A stretch of DNA of 64,000 nucleotides. Source: Edolisoma coerulescens. Taxonomy: Eukaryota > Chordata > Aves > Passeriformes > Campephagidae. A program made the position numbers and the translations under genes. Positions 1 through 10,399 of this stretch are shown here, in pieces. Location: NCBI GenBank assembly GCA_013397115.1, contig VWZW01007698.1, forward strand, positions 10,021 to 74,020. Direction: 5' to 3'. The notes under the pieces were generated by a model, which ran no database searches, had not been told where the DNA came from, and saw only the letters and a list, made by a program, of their open reading frames with translations. Every line of letters starts with the position of its first letter. Positions within the stretch are counted from its first letter, which is position 1.

Positions 1-420
1 TAAAACCCCTGTAAGTGCCCACAGCCCCATAGAACCCACTCCCAGACACCCCTCCCCAGTCCCATGGTCCTATAGGACCCACTTCCAGCCCCACAGGACC
101 CCTATATATTTCCCTATAGGACACTTTTAGTTTCCCCCCTTACCACAGGCCACTCCCAGCCCTATAGGCCTTCCATACAACCCACACCTAGCCTCATAGA
201 ATCCCCATACGGCTCCCCNCCCCCACAATCCCTGACATCCGATCAGCTTGTGACGCCAGTGGGGCTGTGGGGCACCTTCACCTCATAACCATATATGGGG
301 CTGGCCCTACAGGTCCCCCTTCCCCCCCTCGACCCCCAAAGCTCACCTAAGAATAGCCAGGGGCACCCAGGCATCCAGGCTCCACCGATCCCATTAGATG
401 CCCTATAGAGGACCCAGGTA
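1..420. repeat. C-rich minisatellite-like tract
   Basis: The stretch is very rich in C and poor in G on the plus strand. Words like CTATAGGACCC and CCCATAGAACCC return at irregular spacing (around 54, 80, 112, 160 and 405), which suggests a decayed tandem repeat. One base (219) is an N, as expected where low-complexity sequence assembled poorly. I see no coding signal. The unit is too degenerate to fix a period by eye. Confidence 0.6.
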
Positions 421-1290
421 CCTGAAATTCACCTAATTTTCCCAATTTCCCCCAAAAGTTTCCTGCTTTTTCCCCAAATTTCATTGGTTTTCCCCTGATT
501 TTCCTAAATGTCCCCCAATCTGCCACAAATTTTCTTGTTTTCCCCCTGCTTTCCCTATATTTCCATCAATTTGCCCTGAATTTCTTTGGTGTCCCCTAAT
601 TTTCCCAAATTTTCCTGACTTTTCCTCAAATGTCCTCATTTTTTCCTGCAATTTGCCCAAAATGTCTTTGTTTTCCCCTTGATTTCTCCAAATTACTGAC
701 AAATTTTGTTTTACCCAATTTCCCCCTAATTCCCTCATTTTGCTAATTTTCCCTCAATTTCCCCTAATTACTCCTAATTTTCCTTTTTCTGACCTTTTAC
801 ACCTAAATTTCCTCTTATTCTCCCTGAATTTTCCCTAATCTCCCTCAATTTACCTCATTTCCCCCAAGTTTTCCTTTATTTCCCCTACACTTCCCTAAAT
901 TTCCATACATTTTCCCTGATTCCTCTAAGGTATCTCATTTTCCCCCAATTTTTCTCCAAATTTTCCTCAATTCCCTCTAATTTTCCCAAAATTTCACCAA
1001 ATTCTCCTAATTTTCCCTGAATATATCCCTAATTTCCCCTAATTGAAATTTATTTCCCCAATTTACTAAATTTTTCATATTTTCCTCCTCCTCATTTTTA
1101 TTACTTTCTGCAGATTTCCCCTAATTCCATCCTACTTTGCCACAATCTTCCCCTAATTTTCCCCCGTTTCCCTGAATTTCCCCTTTATTTTCTCACAGCT
1201 TCCACAACTTTCTCAATTTCACCCTAATTGCCACTAAATTTCCCCAACATTTCCACAACTTACCTTGTTTTCTCCAAATTTTACCTAATT
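421..1290. repeat. Degenerate TTTCCCCTAATT-type pyrimidine repeat
   Basis: About 870 bases consist almost only of T, C and A on the plus strand and are built from variants of TTTCCCC, CCTAATT and TTTTCCC. It is a degenerate short-period satellite with strong strand asymmetry. An 85-codon minus-strand frame at 481-738 simply reads the repeat (runs of G, K, N, Q, E) and is not a gene. Long purine/pyrimidine tracts of this kind can form unusual DNA structures; that is inference. Confidence 0.75.
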
Positions 1291-1309
1291 TGCTCCAACA
1301 CTTTATTGG

Positions 1310-1487
1310 TTATGAGGGGGAAACATAGCAACAAGGATGAGGAAAAAGCTTGGGTACTTAATGCCTCCTCAGCTTCAGTCTTTAATAGTAAGAGTACTTG
1401 TTCTCGGGGTACGCAGGATCCTGAACTGGAAGACTGGGATGGGAACGAGAACAAGGCCCCCATAAACCAAGGACTGTACCACTCAGG
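1310..1487 (+). mobile_element. CR1 LINE internal fragment
   Basis: The sequence matches the part of CR1 ORF2 between the endonuclease and reverse-transcriptase domains. Diagnostic stretches are GTACTTAATGCCTCCTCAGC, GATCCTGAACTGGAAGACTG and the following GGCCCCCATAAACCA. It is cut at both ends and lacks the reverse-transcriptase core and the 3' tail. It begins almost where the pyrimidine repeat stops. Family assignment is from remembered CR1 consensus words, not a search. Confidence 0.75.
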
Positions 1488-4400
1488 CATTTCCCTCCCA
1501 GACATTCCCTCCCCTGAAATGCACTCCTCGTCCTGCAGAAGCTCCTCATCCTCCCAGGACAGGTGAGGTCAGCTACTGCCTCTCCCTTGGCTGAACAGCA
1601 CGTGACTTGAACTTGGTTCTGACTGACAGAGCTGGAGCTTTCCTTGACTCTAGTTTTGGCAATTTGGCCTTTTGTATCTCTCCAGACAAAACCTCTCTGG
1701 GCTTCCAACCCCCTCCCACCCCCACCCACTCTCTAATGACAGGGCTTCCTTTCCTGGTGCTTCCTCAGTGCCAAGAGCAGTCTCATCTATTCCATTTGAC
1801 TATTTGTGTTCCCTGACCGTCACACTGAGCTGTTTCTGTGCTGCCCCATCTGCCATCCTGCCTTCCATATGTGCCAAGTGCTGCCAGCTGCTAGCAGAGC
1901 CACCTCCCACCCGCTGAGCCATGCTCCCCTGTCCATTTGCATCCCCTGCACAATGGCCTTGCACTCAGTCTGCAGAAAATAAATGGGATCTATTGCCAGA
2001 TAAAACTGACCCAACACCTTCCCATCTTCTTTGGCAGGATCCCTGTAGGATCTGACTCCATACAGGCAGGAACTGTGGCTCAGGCTCCACAGTGGCCCAG
2101 CACCTGGAGCCTGAGGTAGTTCAAAAACCCAGAGGTCTTCTCAAATGAGAAGGAGAAGGGAGTGGCCTTTTCCTCTCTGGTGTGTGACTGCTGACAGGGC
2201 AGTGCCACAGAGACCAGAATGCAGCAGCACGTGTAAATACAGCCTGCTGAGACAGTCCTTTCTTTACGGTACTCCCTTGAAGAGGACCCAAGACATGGAT
2301 GGAGAGGAAGGTGCAACTAAGGCAACTCTAATTCCTGCCACGGCACTATCTTCCTCTATCGGGAAGCGTGAGACAACAGGAAAAGGAAGTGTGGCCATAA
2401 ACAGGGCCTGTTCCAGCAGCACCAGCCCTTTTCCTGGCTATGACAGGAAGCTGGAGGAGAATATGTGCTGGAGGGAGGAGAGAAACCTCTGTGTCGAGAC
2501 TTCTGCAGTGTGCCCTTTCTCTCAACTCCAGAAAAACCTGGAACCCCAGCCTGCTTCAAGCTTGGCAGTGGCCTTTGTGCTGCCATCGTGGATGGAGTCC
2601 TGCACTTCACTCCCAAAAGAAGGGACAATGGATTTTATTGATACAAGAGTGAGTTAACAAAGTTCAGTAGCAAGCGTGACAGTGACTTAACAAATCTCAA
2701 GGCTGGAGCTTCACTCGATGCCTCTCTCAACTTTCTGCATGCCAAGAAAAAGGGAACAATAGAGGCATGGGAAGGCAGTTCCTGTAGAAAACAGCCATGG
2801 AAACCATAGGTGCGTAGCTTTTTCTTTTAAAAGCAGTCTTGAGGCAGGCTGCTGCGAGTTCAGAGGCTCCCAACAGGTGCACAGCATTCTCATCCAGTGC
2901 ACGTCTGCCCAGTCTGGTCTCACAGTTCCTGCCGCGCCTGTGGCTCGGGCAGAGACAGGGAAGGCTGCAAAGCACAAAGAGCAAGGGAAAGCTGCTGCTG
3001 TTGCCAAGTGTTTCCTATCAGCTAGAGTGCTCTCTTCTGCTTTCCTGATTGTTCCCCTCTCTGAGCACTGGTCCTACTGAATGCCCTACCCCACTCTCTC
3101 CCTTTGCACCAGCCCTGAACTGCTCAGTCCTTTGGGGCACTCTCCAAAAACCCCTCCCTGTCCACCTGGGCTCAAAGCAGTTTTGCCCACAGTTCTGCAA
3201 ATGGCATCATGCAGAAGGTTGGGGCAGCAGGACTCTAGTGCTGATCAAAACCAAAAGACTCAAGTCTTCACACCAAGACAGTGCTTTGCTGAAGCCTTCA
3301 CAGGCCCAGTTCTGCCTCAGCACTGCTCTCTGTCAGCTGTGCGCAACGCCACACACTCTGGGGACACTGCTGTTGCCTGAATGGCCACGGTCGTTGCTGG
3401 GTGACCAGAGGGTGGCCATTCACAGCCCTTACCATGGGCTGTGAGTGAGATGCACTGTGTGCTCTGGCATTACGCCAGCAGAAGCAGCCTTGACCTGAAG
3501 AAGCCCTGACATCCCCTGCTGCTGAAGGGGACAAACACAGAAGGAGACACAGGCCTGGCACACCGCTGCCTCCTCTCAAGGCATTCTCCACCAAGCTGCC
3601 CCACATGGTAAGTACCTGTCAGACACATGCCAAAGCTCTCCTTATGCTTGGAACTCAGTCTAAGACGGGGTCATGCCCACTCCCCTTTCTGTGGTCACAG
3701 TGGTGCTACTGGGGCTGCAACAGATGGACATCCCCTACCCTGTAACCTGCACCTGGTCCTCCAGAAGCTCCTCGACCTCCTGGGGCAGGTGATGTTGGCT
3801 ACTTCCTCTGCCTCAGCTTCAGAGAACTGGCTTAGCCCTCCTGGGGACATTAAACCCCCACTTCCTCTGAAGCAGGGGACACTGGCACACCCCTGTCAGC
3901 AGCTTTTTGCTCTTGGCTTGGCTCTTCTGGTCACAGCAGGGGAAGTGGACCAAGGCAGAACAGAGCCCTGGGGACCAACTAAACACCACCCTCAGGTGCG
4001 AGCTGCAGAGGGACTCATTGAAAGAGAACAAGCAGACAAACAGCACCAGGGTCACTGTCTTCAGAGCCTTTGTTTTCCTGAAGGGCAGCAAGGAGGAAAA
4101 GCACCTTGAAGTCTGCAGTACCCGTGCAGTTCAGCAGCAGACTCAAGAGCAGCAGAACAGACTGCAGGTCTTGAACCTGGCATCCGTGGCTTGGATCAGC
4201 TTGGTCCTGCGCAAGCTGGAGTCAGTTGTAGAGTCGTCACCAAGTGCACCACGTGTCACCTGGAAAGGCAGTGTTTAGCACCCTTTTGTTAGGGACAAAG
4301 GGCTCTGGCTCTGGAGGAGGATAAGGAGCTGCAACAAAATCTGTGGCCAGATCTCTCATGTGTGAGGGTGGAGAGGAATTCTTTGGAAGTGGAAGGGACA

Positions 4401-4547
4401 TAATGAACACCCATTGCTCCTGTCACCATCCCATTGATACCTGTGCTGTTGCTGTTCTTCCCTCTGCCTCAAGAGAGACTTGTGCCTTACACTTCAACAG
4501 CCAGCAGAGTTTGTGTTTCTCCTCTCCAGCGTTTCTTTACTCTGTTG
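1488..4547. other. Unassigned G+C-richer block with several open frames
   Basis: I recognise no gene here. The longest frames (2145-2657 plus, 170 codons; 3627-4109 plus, 160 codons; 3049-3444 plus, 131 codons) overlap other open frames and show no motif I know, so they may be chance frames in G+C-richer DNA. Two short segments, near 1531-1596 and 3757-3827, resemble each other and each ends in a CAGGTGA word that could be a splice donor. Around 2633 the minus strand carries AATAAA in a setting that looks like an LTR polyadenylation site. A broken host gene or an old retroelement are both possible. Confidence 0.4.
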
Positions 4548-5418
4548 AAGTTTGTCACTGACACCAAACTGAGTGGGGAAGTGGACCCTTTGGAAGGGAG
4601 AGACGCCCTGCAGGGAGACCTGGACAGGCTGGAAGAATGGGCTAACAAGAACTTCATGAAGTTAAACAAGGACAAATGTAAAGTCTTGCACCTGGAAAGA
4701 CATGATCCAGGAATGCAGCACAGGCTGGAATCTACCTGGATGGAGAGCAGCTGTGTGGAAAGGGATGTGGGGCTCCTGGTGCAAGCAGCTCAATATGGGT
4801 GAACAGTGCAGAGAAAGTCAACAGGATGCTGAGTTACGTCAAAAACAACATCACCAGCAGAGGCAGAGGAGTCATTATCCCATTCTATACAGCACTCATC
4901 AGGCCACACCTGGAATACTGTTCAGTTTTGGTCCCCAGTATGCAAAACTGATGTGGATGGGCTACAGAGGGTCCAGAGAAGGGCTACTAAGATGACCCAA
5001 TGACTGGAAAGCCTGACATATGAAGAGAGGCTGGGTTTGTTCAGTGGGAAGTAGGTTTGTTCAGCCTTGGGAAAAAGAGGCTTACAGGAGACTTTATCAC
5101 CATGTTCTAGTATTTGAAGGGTGGCCACAAAGAAGATGGAGATTCTATATTTACAAGAATCTCGTGGAAAGGATGAAGGTTAATGGGTAAAAGTTTTTCC
5201 TGAGGGGATTCTGTTTCATCACAAGAGGAACATTTTTCACAGCGAGAACAGTCAGCCATGGGAATGATCTGTCCCGGGAAGCAGTGGATTCCCCAACACT
5301 GGATACTTTTAAGATCCAGCTGGGCAGGGTGCTTGGGCCATCTTGTCTAGACAATGCTTTTGACAAGAAAGGTTGGATCATCCAGCCTGGCACTCTCTGG
5401 TTCTATGGTTCTATGATG
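4548..5418 (+). mobile_element. CR1 LINE, 5'-truncated, with 3' end
   Basis: The copy runs from the late reverse-transcriptase part of ORF2 through the ORF end and 3' UTR to a tail made of TTCTATGG and TTCTATGATG, the CR1 terminal repeat. Recognisable CR1 words include CACCTGGAATACTG and CTAAGATGACCCAATGA. The 5' truncation at about 4548 is the normal outcome of target-primed reverse transcription. Its 3' end directly abuts retroviral sequence, so it may have inserted into that element. Frameshifts and stops show it is dead. Confidence 0.93.
4551..4802 (+). pseudogene. CR1 ORF2 reverse-transcriptase C-terminal fragment
   Basis: One open frame covers about 84 codons of the CR1 ORF2 protein after the catalytic YxDD box. 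It reads DTKLSGEV, then LDRLEEWANKNFMKLNKDK, then CKVLHLERHDPG, all typical of the CR1 reverse-transcriptase thumb region. In a live element this protein copies CR1 RNA into nicked genomic DNA. Here the catalytic domain is absent because of 5' truncation, and the frame breaks at 4800. Codons upstream of 4551 in the same frame do not belong to CR1. Confidence 0.85.
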
Positions 5419-5430
5419 TACCAGAAGCAG

Positions 5431-5640
5431 ATACGGAGCAATTTGCTTCCACCTGGCAGGGATTATACTATATACATTTGCTCCTTTTGTTCACGTCTTA
5501 ATCAGTCTGACCATTGCTGTTTTGTCGAAAGAACTGGAAACATTCCCATTGCCACAGGAGGTCACTGTTGGGCAGTGTATGGGTGCACGTGGCAGTGATA
5601 AGCACTATCATTCCACTTTGAAAAGAAGCTGTTACCAGCT
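5431..5640 (+). pseudogene. Retroviral pol, reverse-transcriptase fragment
   Basis: A short frame reads DTEQFASTWQG, matching the pre-catalytic block of retroviral reverse transcriptases in which an acidic residue leads to F-A-x-T-W-x-G. About 25 codons on, in another frame, comes ELETFPLPQEVTVGQ at the place where the catalytic YxDD segment normally follows. The expected catalytic aspartates are not seen, so the enzyme is inactive. The frames are shifted and interrupted by stops. ERV-L-like or gamma-like affiliation is possible; I cannot decide between them. Confidence 0.55.
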
Positions 5641-5689
5641 TACAGGGACTGAGCCCTTGACCCAGGGAAGGAACATAAAATTGCATTGC

Positions 5690-8255
5690 CAATACCTATT
5701 CTTAAACCTATGCTTGCTGGTAAACTAGTACCTTTAAGTGTAGGGTGTAAGACCCCTGTACAGTGGTTTGCCACCAGGTTTTGCTGCACAGCCAATGCCA
5801 CAACAGGTACATTCAGGTAACTTTTGAAATAATTTAATGCAGAAATGTGGTCTTGGGTATGGAGTCAAGTGGACTTTGAACTAACTCTGTTGACCTCAGA
5901 GTAGTGGTGTAGGAGAAGATGAAGCAGGTTGTTTTTAAAAATGATGTCACTAATTGGGGAAGAAATTTATGGGAGGCCATGCAATTCTTAATATCCTGAC
6001 AGACAGCAACTGGTAATCACTGTATAAAAGTTTTGAACAATCTCCTGTGCTGATCCAACAGAAGCAGGTTGAACACCTCAGTGTGGCATCTAGGACATCA
6101 GGCAAGAATTCGCCGCTGTTGCTCTGAAAACACTGGGTTACTTTGCAGTGGGTTTGAGGGAAAGAAATACAGGAAATGGAAGTGAAATTTATCATTACAG
6201 AGTGAATACAGTCCAAGTCATAGGTCTTTCCCATTCCCAAGGAGCCACTGATGTCCTGGACATGTGAATGAAAGTTAACATTTGTCTTGTTAGCTGTGGA
6301 AAGTGTCCATCTAGCAAGTACAGTACCTATTCCTTGGAACTACATTAACACTCCCTGTGGTGGGGTGTTATCACCAGATAGAATGTTGACAACATCTAGA
6401 AAGTCAGTATCCTTCATATATCAAACAACCCTGACCGTTCCATTGGGAATTCTCAGATACTGTTAGAGAAATGTTGATGAACAATGCAATAACCAAGCAC
6501 ACCTATGGATGATGGTATAATCAAGCACACCTATTCCATGACATAGAGTAAGAGGCCCAGTATATTCAAAATCCGCTAGTGAGGTAGCAAGAATCAGATA
6601 TCCACCTGACTGCCCATACCTTACACTTGTTTAGAGATCTCTCTGAGAATCTGCCAACCTAGACTTGGGTGGAGAAATTAATGCATTATAAAGGACCCCC
6701 CAAAACAATCACAACACTGCTGAAGCTCCTGCTCTTCTGTGTAAGTTTTTCCTCTTGCACAGTTGTACACATGTGAAATAACAGATAACACAACAAGGTG
6801 TGCCTGGTGATGCCTGCTGGGAATCAACCATTAGAATTCATGGTAAGTCTGTGAGCGAACTAGCCATCAAGATTGTGTGCCACAGGGGGCAGTACGAAGT
6901 ATGAAATTTCCCTGATTCCCATTCCCACTACTACAGCAGTAATAGTTACTCAAGGATTTCCAAAACGATTTGCAGTTTTTACCTCTGAAGTTTTTGGATG
7001 TTCCATTTGGGTTTGATGGGACAACATTAGCTCAAGTATAATCCCATTGCTCATAATGGATAGTACTTACATGTGAACAATGGTGCTGTCCCACCAGAAC
7101 ATCTGCAGAGTTAGGAATCTTTCTGGATTAGGAACAGTTGGATTGGGCGCAGGAGCATTGGACTCTATTAGTTCAGAAATCACTAATAATGAAGTGTCCA
7201 GTCTATTAAGCAGACAAGCTATAGTTGATCAGACCCTGGATATAATAAATGGAAAGGATGCAACTACCAACACCTTGGTAATTAGCCTAAACCCTTGGAG
7301 AAAACTCCAGAGGATTTTCAAGGAAATGTATGCTGGTGTTCACAAATCTGTTTCAAATTTCAGCAGTGCCATTGCTTGTGTTCTCATGCAAACCTTTAAT
7401 TATAAATGAATATGAACTGCAAGCCCATTGGATCCATAATGGCAATTTTGTGATGTTAGGGACCCTGTTATTTGGATTGATGCCAGTGTCATAACCTCCA
7501 TTTTTCAAAGCTTAGGAGTAGCAAGCAAAAGTAGTCTGTTGGGTGGATCTATTTAGCACCACGCCATAAGCAGGGAAAGTGAAAATGAACCCATTTACAC
7601 ACCCCATTCCCTGTTATTGCAGCCAATAGAATATGGCTGACAGTTCAAGGGGCCAAATACATGGATAACAAAGGTAACTTAATTGATACTCATGGATGTA
7701 AAATGGGGGAAGCACGAACAGTATTGCCCTGAACATTTAGAACTACAAGGCCCTTGTACAAATAATATGGCCTCAGGTAACTGCTGTTTAGGCTAAGTGT
7801 GTGATCACTGCATGGTTGTACTTAAGCAAAAATTGGGTTGTATATGCATTTGGTTTGCTTTGTGATGTTTTCTGTAATGACAGGATGACTTTATAGAAAC
7901 TAAAAATCTAATTCATTTTTTTGCTGCTGGAATACTATCTTACAACTTGGACAGGACCCGTAGGAACATTGTGGGACATGGTACATTCTTAAACTGAAGA
8001 ACTGAAAATTTTAATCAACAAATATAAGAAAACAAGTGCTTATCAAAAGCAAATGACTGTTTTATCAGGCATGATACTGACCAGACTGTCAAGACTGTAC
8101 CAGGAATTGAACAAACTGCTAAATATCACTGGTATGGGATTTTTATGGGTTATGCACCATCTGCAACTGACATATTGCATCTTAGGCTGAAACTCAGGAT
8201 CATTGTATTGGTTTTCTGTATTTTATTTGTTTTATGCATCCAGATTTAGTGCTAA
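5690..8255 (+). pseudogene. Retroviral envelope-like remnant
   Basis: The best frame is 7080-7406 (109 codons). It carries a glycine/alanine-rich fusion-peptide-like stretch at 7119-7163 just after an RVRN sequence that resembles a decayed protease site, followed by a heptad-like helical stretch. At 7755-7787 a C-X8-CC pattern lies where gamma-type envelopes have CX6CC. A hydrophobic segment at about 8196-8241, preceded by HWYGIFMGYAP, looks like the membrane anchor. Upstream pieces around 5700-5830 and 6300-6480 are tryptophan- and cysteine-bearing and could be surface-unit remnants. Many stops and shifts make it non-functional. This is family-level inference, not an alignment. Confidence 0.5.
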
Positions 8256-8260
8256 CATCA

Positions 8261-9815
8261 TGCTGAAAGCATGTTATCTAATAATAAACTGTAATGCTAG
8301 ACTTTCCCATGGAAGTGCTCAAAGCTTTCCCCTACCCTCACCCACAGTGAGGCAGGAAGAGTAACAGTACTTCACCCACTGCAGTGTGGGACTTACCAGA
8401 CTTTTTGCCTATACTAAGTGGTGGAATGTGGGTGATTACTTGACTCCTGCCCAGGTTTTGGCCTAACACACAGCTCATGCTAAAGCCTGATGTATGGCAG
8501 TAGCAGTACAACTAAGCTGAAGTGAGAGCAACACATATACTGGCTGAGAGAGTGAATTTGTGAGTTATTGCCTTTGTCAGCTAATGAATTTGTGAATTTG
8601 TGAAAGTATGAATTAGGGAGTTATCAACTAGACTAGTCTGCTCAGAGAGGATTGGGCCCTTGCTTGATTTTTACCTAATGAGGTAATGAAATAGAGATTG
8701 GCACACAAGAGAGCATTGTCCTTTAAATTTGAGAGATCCAAATGAGCTCTGGCATGCATGTCATCCAGAATCTGCTACGTGACTTTGCTGGCAGTCCACT
8801 GACTCTTTGTTCCTTTAGCAAGGGATAGGTTTTCATTCAACTGCTTTCTGTCCCCTAAGTATTGCTTAGCTATAATAGGACAGAAATATTTATAGGGAGC
8901 TGATACCTGTAATAATACTATGAAAATTGTCATTGTATGTTGACAACAAAAGGAAACTTATTTTAAGTTTTGTCAAGCTCTGATGACAAGCTATGGCTTG
9001 TTTTCTTCTTTCTATACTCCCATAAAATTAAAGATAGCAATTTATTGGTGTGGGGAGAAAAGAGAAGAGATGAGAGGAATGGAAGAGCTTTGCATTTCTT
9101 AGCTTCATTTCCTATTTTTATGCTGGGCGGCTCACTGAGATATCAGTTTTCACTGAACAAAAAAATTCCTTCCTCTGAGAGACTGGAGTCATGCCATCCT
9201 ACTGCTTCTTGCTTGACAAGTGTATATTAACTTAAATGGTTTGTTTCATCTGCTCCTTATGGTGCTTTTGTATTAACACCAAGTGATAATTAAGAAAGGT
9301 CTCTTTTCTTTTTTATTCCAACTTTAGAAGTCACGATCACAGACACATTCTATGGTAATAAGGTATATAATTTTTACACTTTTTTTTTCCTATAGAAAGA
9401 ATAAGAGAGTTAGTCATATGCTAAACAACATACTTTATTTCAATAGAAACACTACAGAAAAGCACAGTCAAACTCTTCATTTTCCATACATGTATCTCTT
9501 TTTTTCCTGCGACAGCCTAAGCCATTCATAATTAACGTTTCTAATTTTTTTTAAAAGGTAACTTTTTTACAGTTAGCTGAATGAAAGCATGTCAGTTTTC
9601 TGTACAGCGTAGTTTTTGTAAGAGAAATTATGTATCTTATCAAATTATTAGCAACAAGCTTTTTTTCCCCCCCTAGAATTAATTTTACAGTATCATTGGG
9701 ATTTATGCCAGGAAGTGATTGCTCCTGAGCCAGCTACTCACATTGCAAAAATTGTGCTCAGACACTTTTTTCAGATCACCCTGGACAAGTCAGAAATGCT
9801 GACAGGACAGGAAGG
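8261..9815. other. AT-rich DNA, no gene seen
   Basis: No gene is recognised. There is a minor repetition of GAATTTGTGA at 8551-8605. If the retrovirus had a 3' LTR it would lie at the left of this stretch, but I could not find its edges. The longest frame (8970-9230) has no motif I recognise. Confidence 0.5.
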
Positions 9816-9969
9816 CTGTGGCTAGTCTTTATTCAAAGAAAAGTTTTTAAAATGTTATAAACACATTGCCTTCACAGTGTCAAGGCCCACCCCAGCCCCT
9901 TGAAAAAGAAATTAAGGGTGGGACAGGGCAGCAGCCTGGTCAGGACAAGAAGAACAACAGCAAGCTGTG

Positions 9970-10335
9970 CTAAGAAATGCACATGAAATGAAAAACACAG
10001 GAAAAAAGGTGACCTGTTCCATTCATCACCCCAGGTGGTATTTTTCCTATATTGCAAACTGAAACTGTAGTCAAAGAATAGGAAAAGTGGGAAAGAAGGG
10101 GTGATTCTTGCACTAGTGGAAACCACTTTCCATGGGAACCCACTGTAACAAGGGTATTGGTGTTTGCAGAGACGAGGTCATGGCCACAGCAGCATGAGAG
10201 TGACAGCGTGAGAGTGACAGCCGGAGGAAGGCAAGGGGAGCTGCTGCCGGGCAGCTGAGTGAGGGCTTGCACAGCTCTGAGGAAAGGCCACAGCCCGGCA
10301 GACAGGAGCCACAGCAATACCGCTCGCTCCGGCAT
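9970..10335 (-). CDS. Possible first exon of a secreted protein
   Basis: The minus strand has an ATG at 10335 opening 121 codons. The first about 24 residues (MPERAVLLWLLSAG, then LWPFLRAVQA) have the build of a signal peptide: a short charged start, a leucine/tryptophan-rich core, and small residues before a likely cut after VQA. A TATAAAT box lies about 50 bases upstream at 10390-10384. An AATAAA on the same strand at about 9833-9828 could end a short transcript. Residues after about 40 do not look conserved, so if this is real the coding exon probably ends early. I do not recognise the protein, and chance is a real alternative. Confidence 0.22.
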   Translation of the reverse strand: MPERAVLLWLLSAGLWPFLRAVQALTQLPGSSSPCLPPAVTLTLSLSCCCGHDLVSANTNTLVTVGSHGKWFPLVQESPLLSHFSYSLTTVSVCNIGKIPPGVMNGTGHLFSCVFHFMCIS

Positions 10336-10383
10336 TGCCGGCCTGTGCAAAGCAGCTACAGGCTCTTTCAGAGAGCTGGGCTG

Positions 10384-10390
10384 ATTTATA
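10384..10390 (-). promoter_or_regulatory. TATA box candidate for the 10.3-kb frame
   Basis: On the minus strand the sequence reads GGGGCTATAAATCAGCCC. A start site would be expected near 10357, leaving a leader of about 20 bases before the ATG at 10335. The local G+C rise and several CpGs fit a promoter, but no transcript evidence is available here. Confidence 0.3.
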
Positions 10391-10399
10391 GCCCCAAAT

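Larger units (their letters stand above)
5419..8260 (+). mobile_element. Decayed endogenous retrovirus (pol fragment plus env-like region)
   Basis: A reverse-transcriptase-like stretch (about 5431-5640) is followed by about 2.5 kb in which all three forward frames show protein-like pieces ordered like a retroviral envelope: surface-unit-like, then fusion-peptide-like, then cysteine-rich loop, then membrane anchor. I do not see RNase H or integrase, so the 3' half of pol is deleted or decayed. I could not define LTRs on either side. The CR1 3' end at 5418 truncates the left side. Order and orientation agree between the parts, which supports one element. Confidence 0.6.

Noticed and set aside
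481..738. 85-codon minus-strand frame
   Set aside because: It is a translation of the degenerate pyrimidine repeat, with low-complexity G/K/N/Q/E composition.
2145..2657. 170-codon plus-strand frame
   Set aside because: No recognisable motif, overlapping frames on both strands and G+C-richer composition make chance likely. It is kept only as part of the unassigned block.
6494..6533. AAGCACACCTAT twice, 28 bases apart
   Set aside because: A single short duplication, most simply slippage inside decayed sequence.
6685..6692. TATAAAGG followed by a GTAAGT donor inside the envelope-like region
   Set aside because: It lies within decayed retroviral sequence and no frame follows, so it is probably chance.
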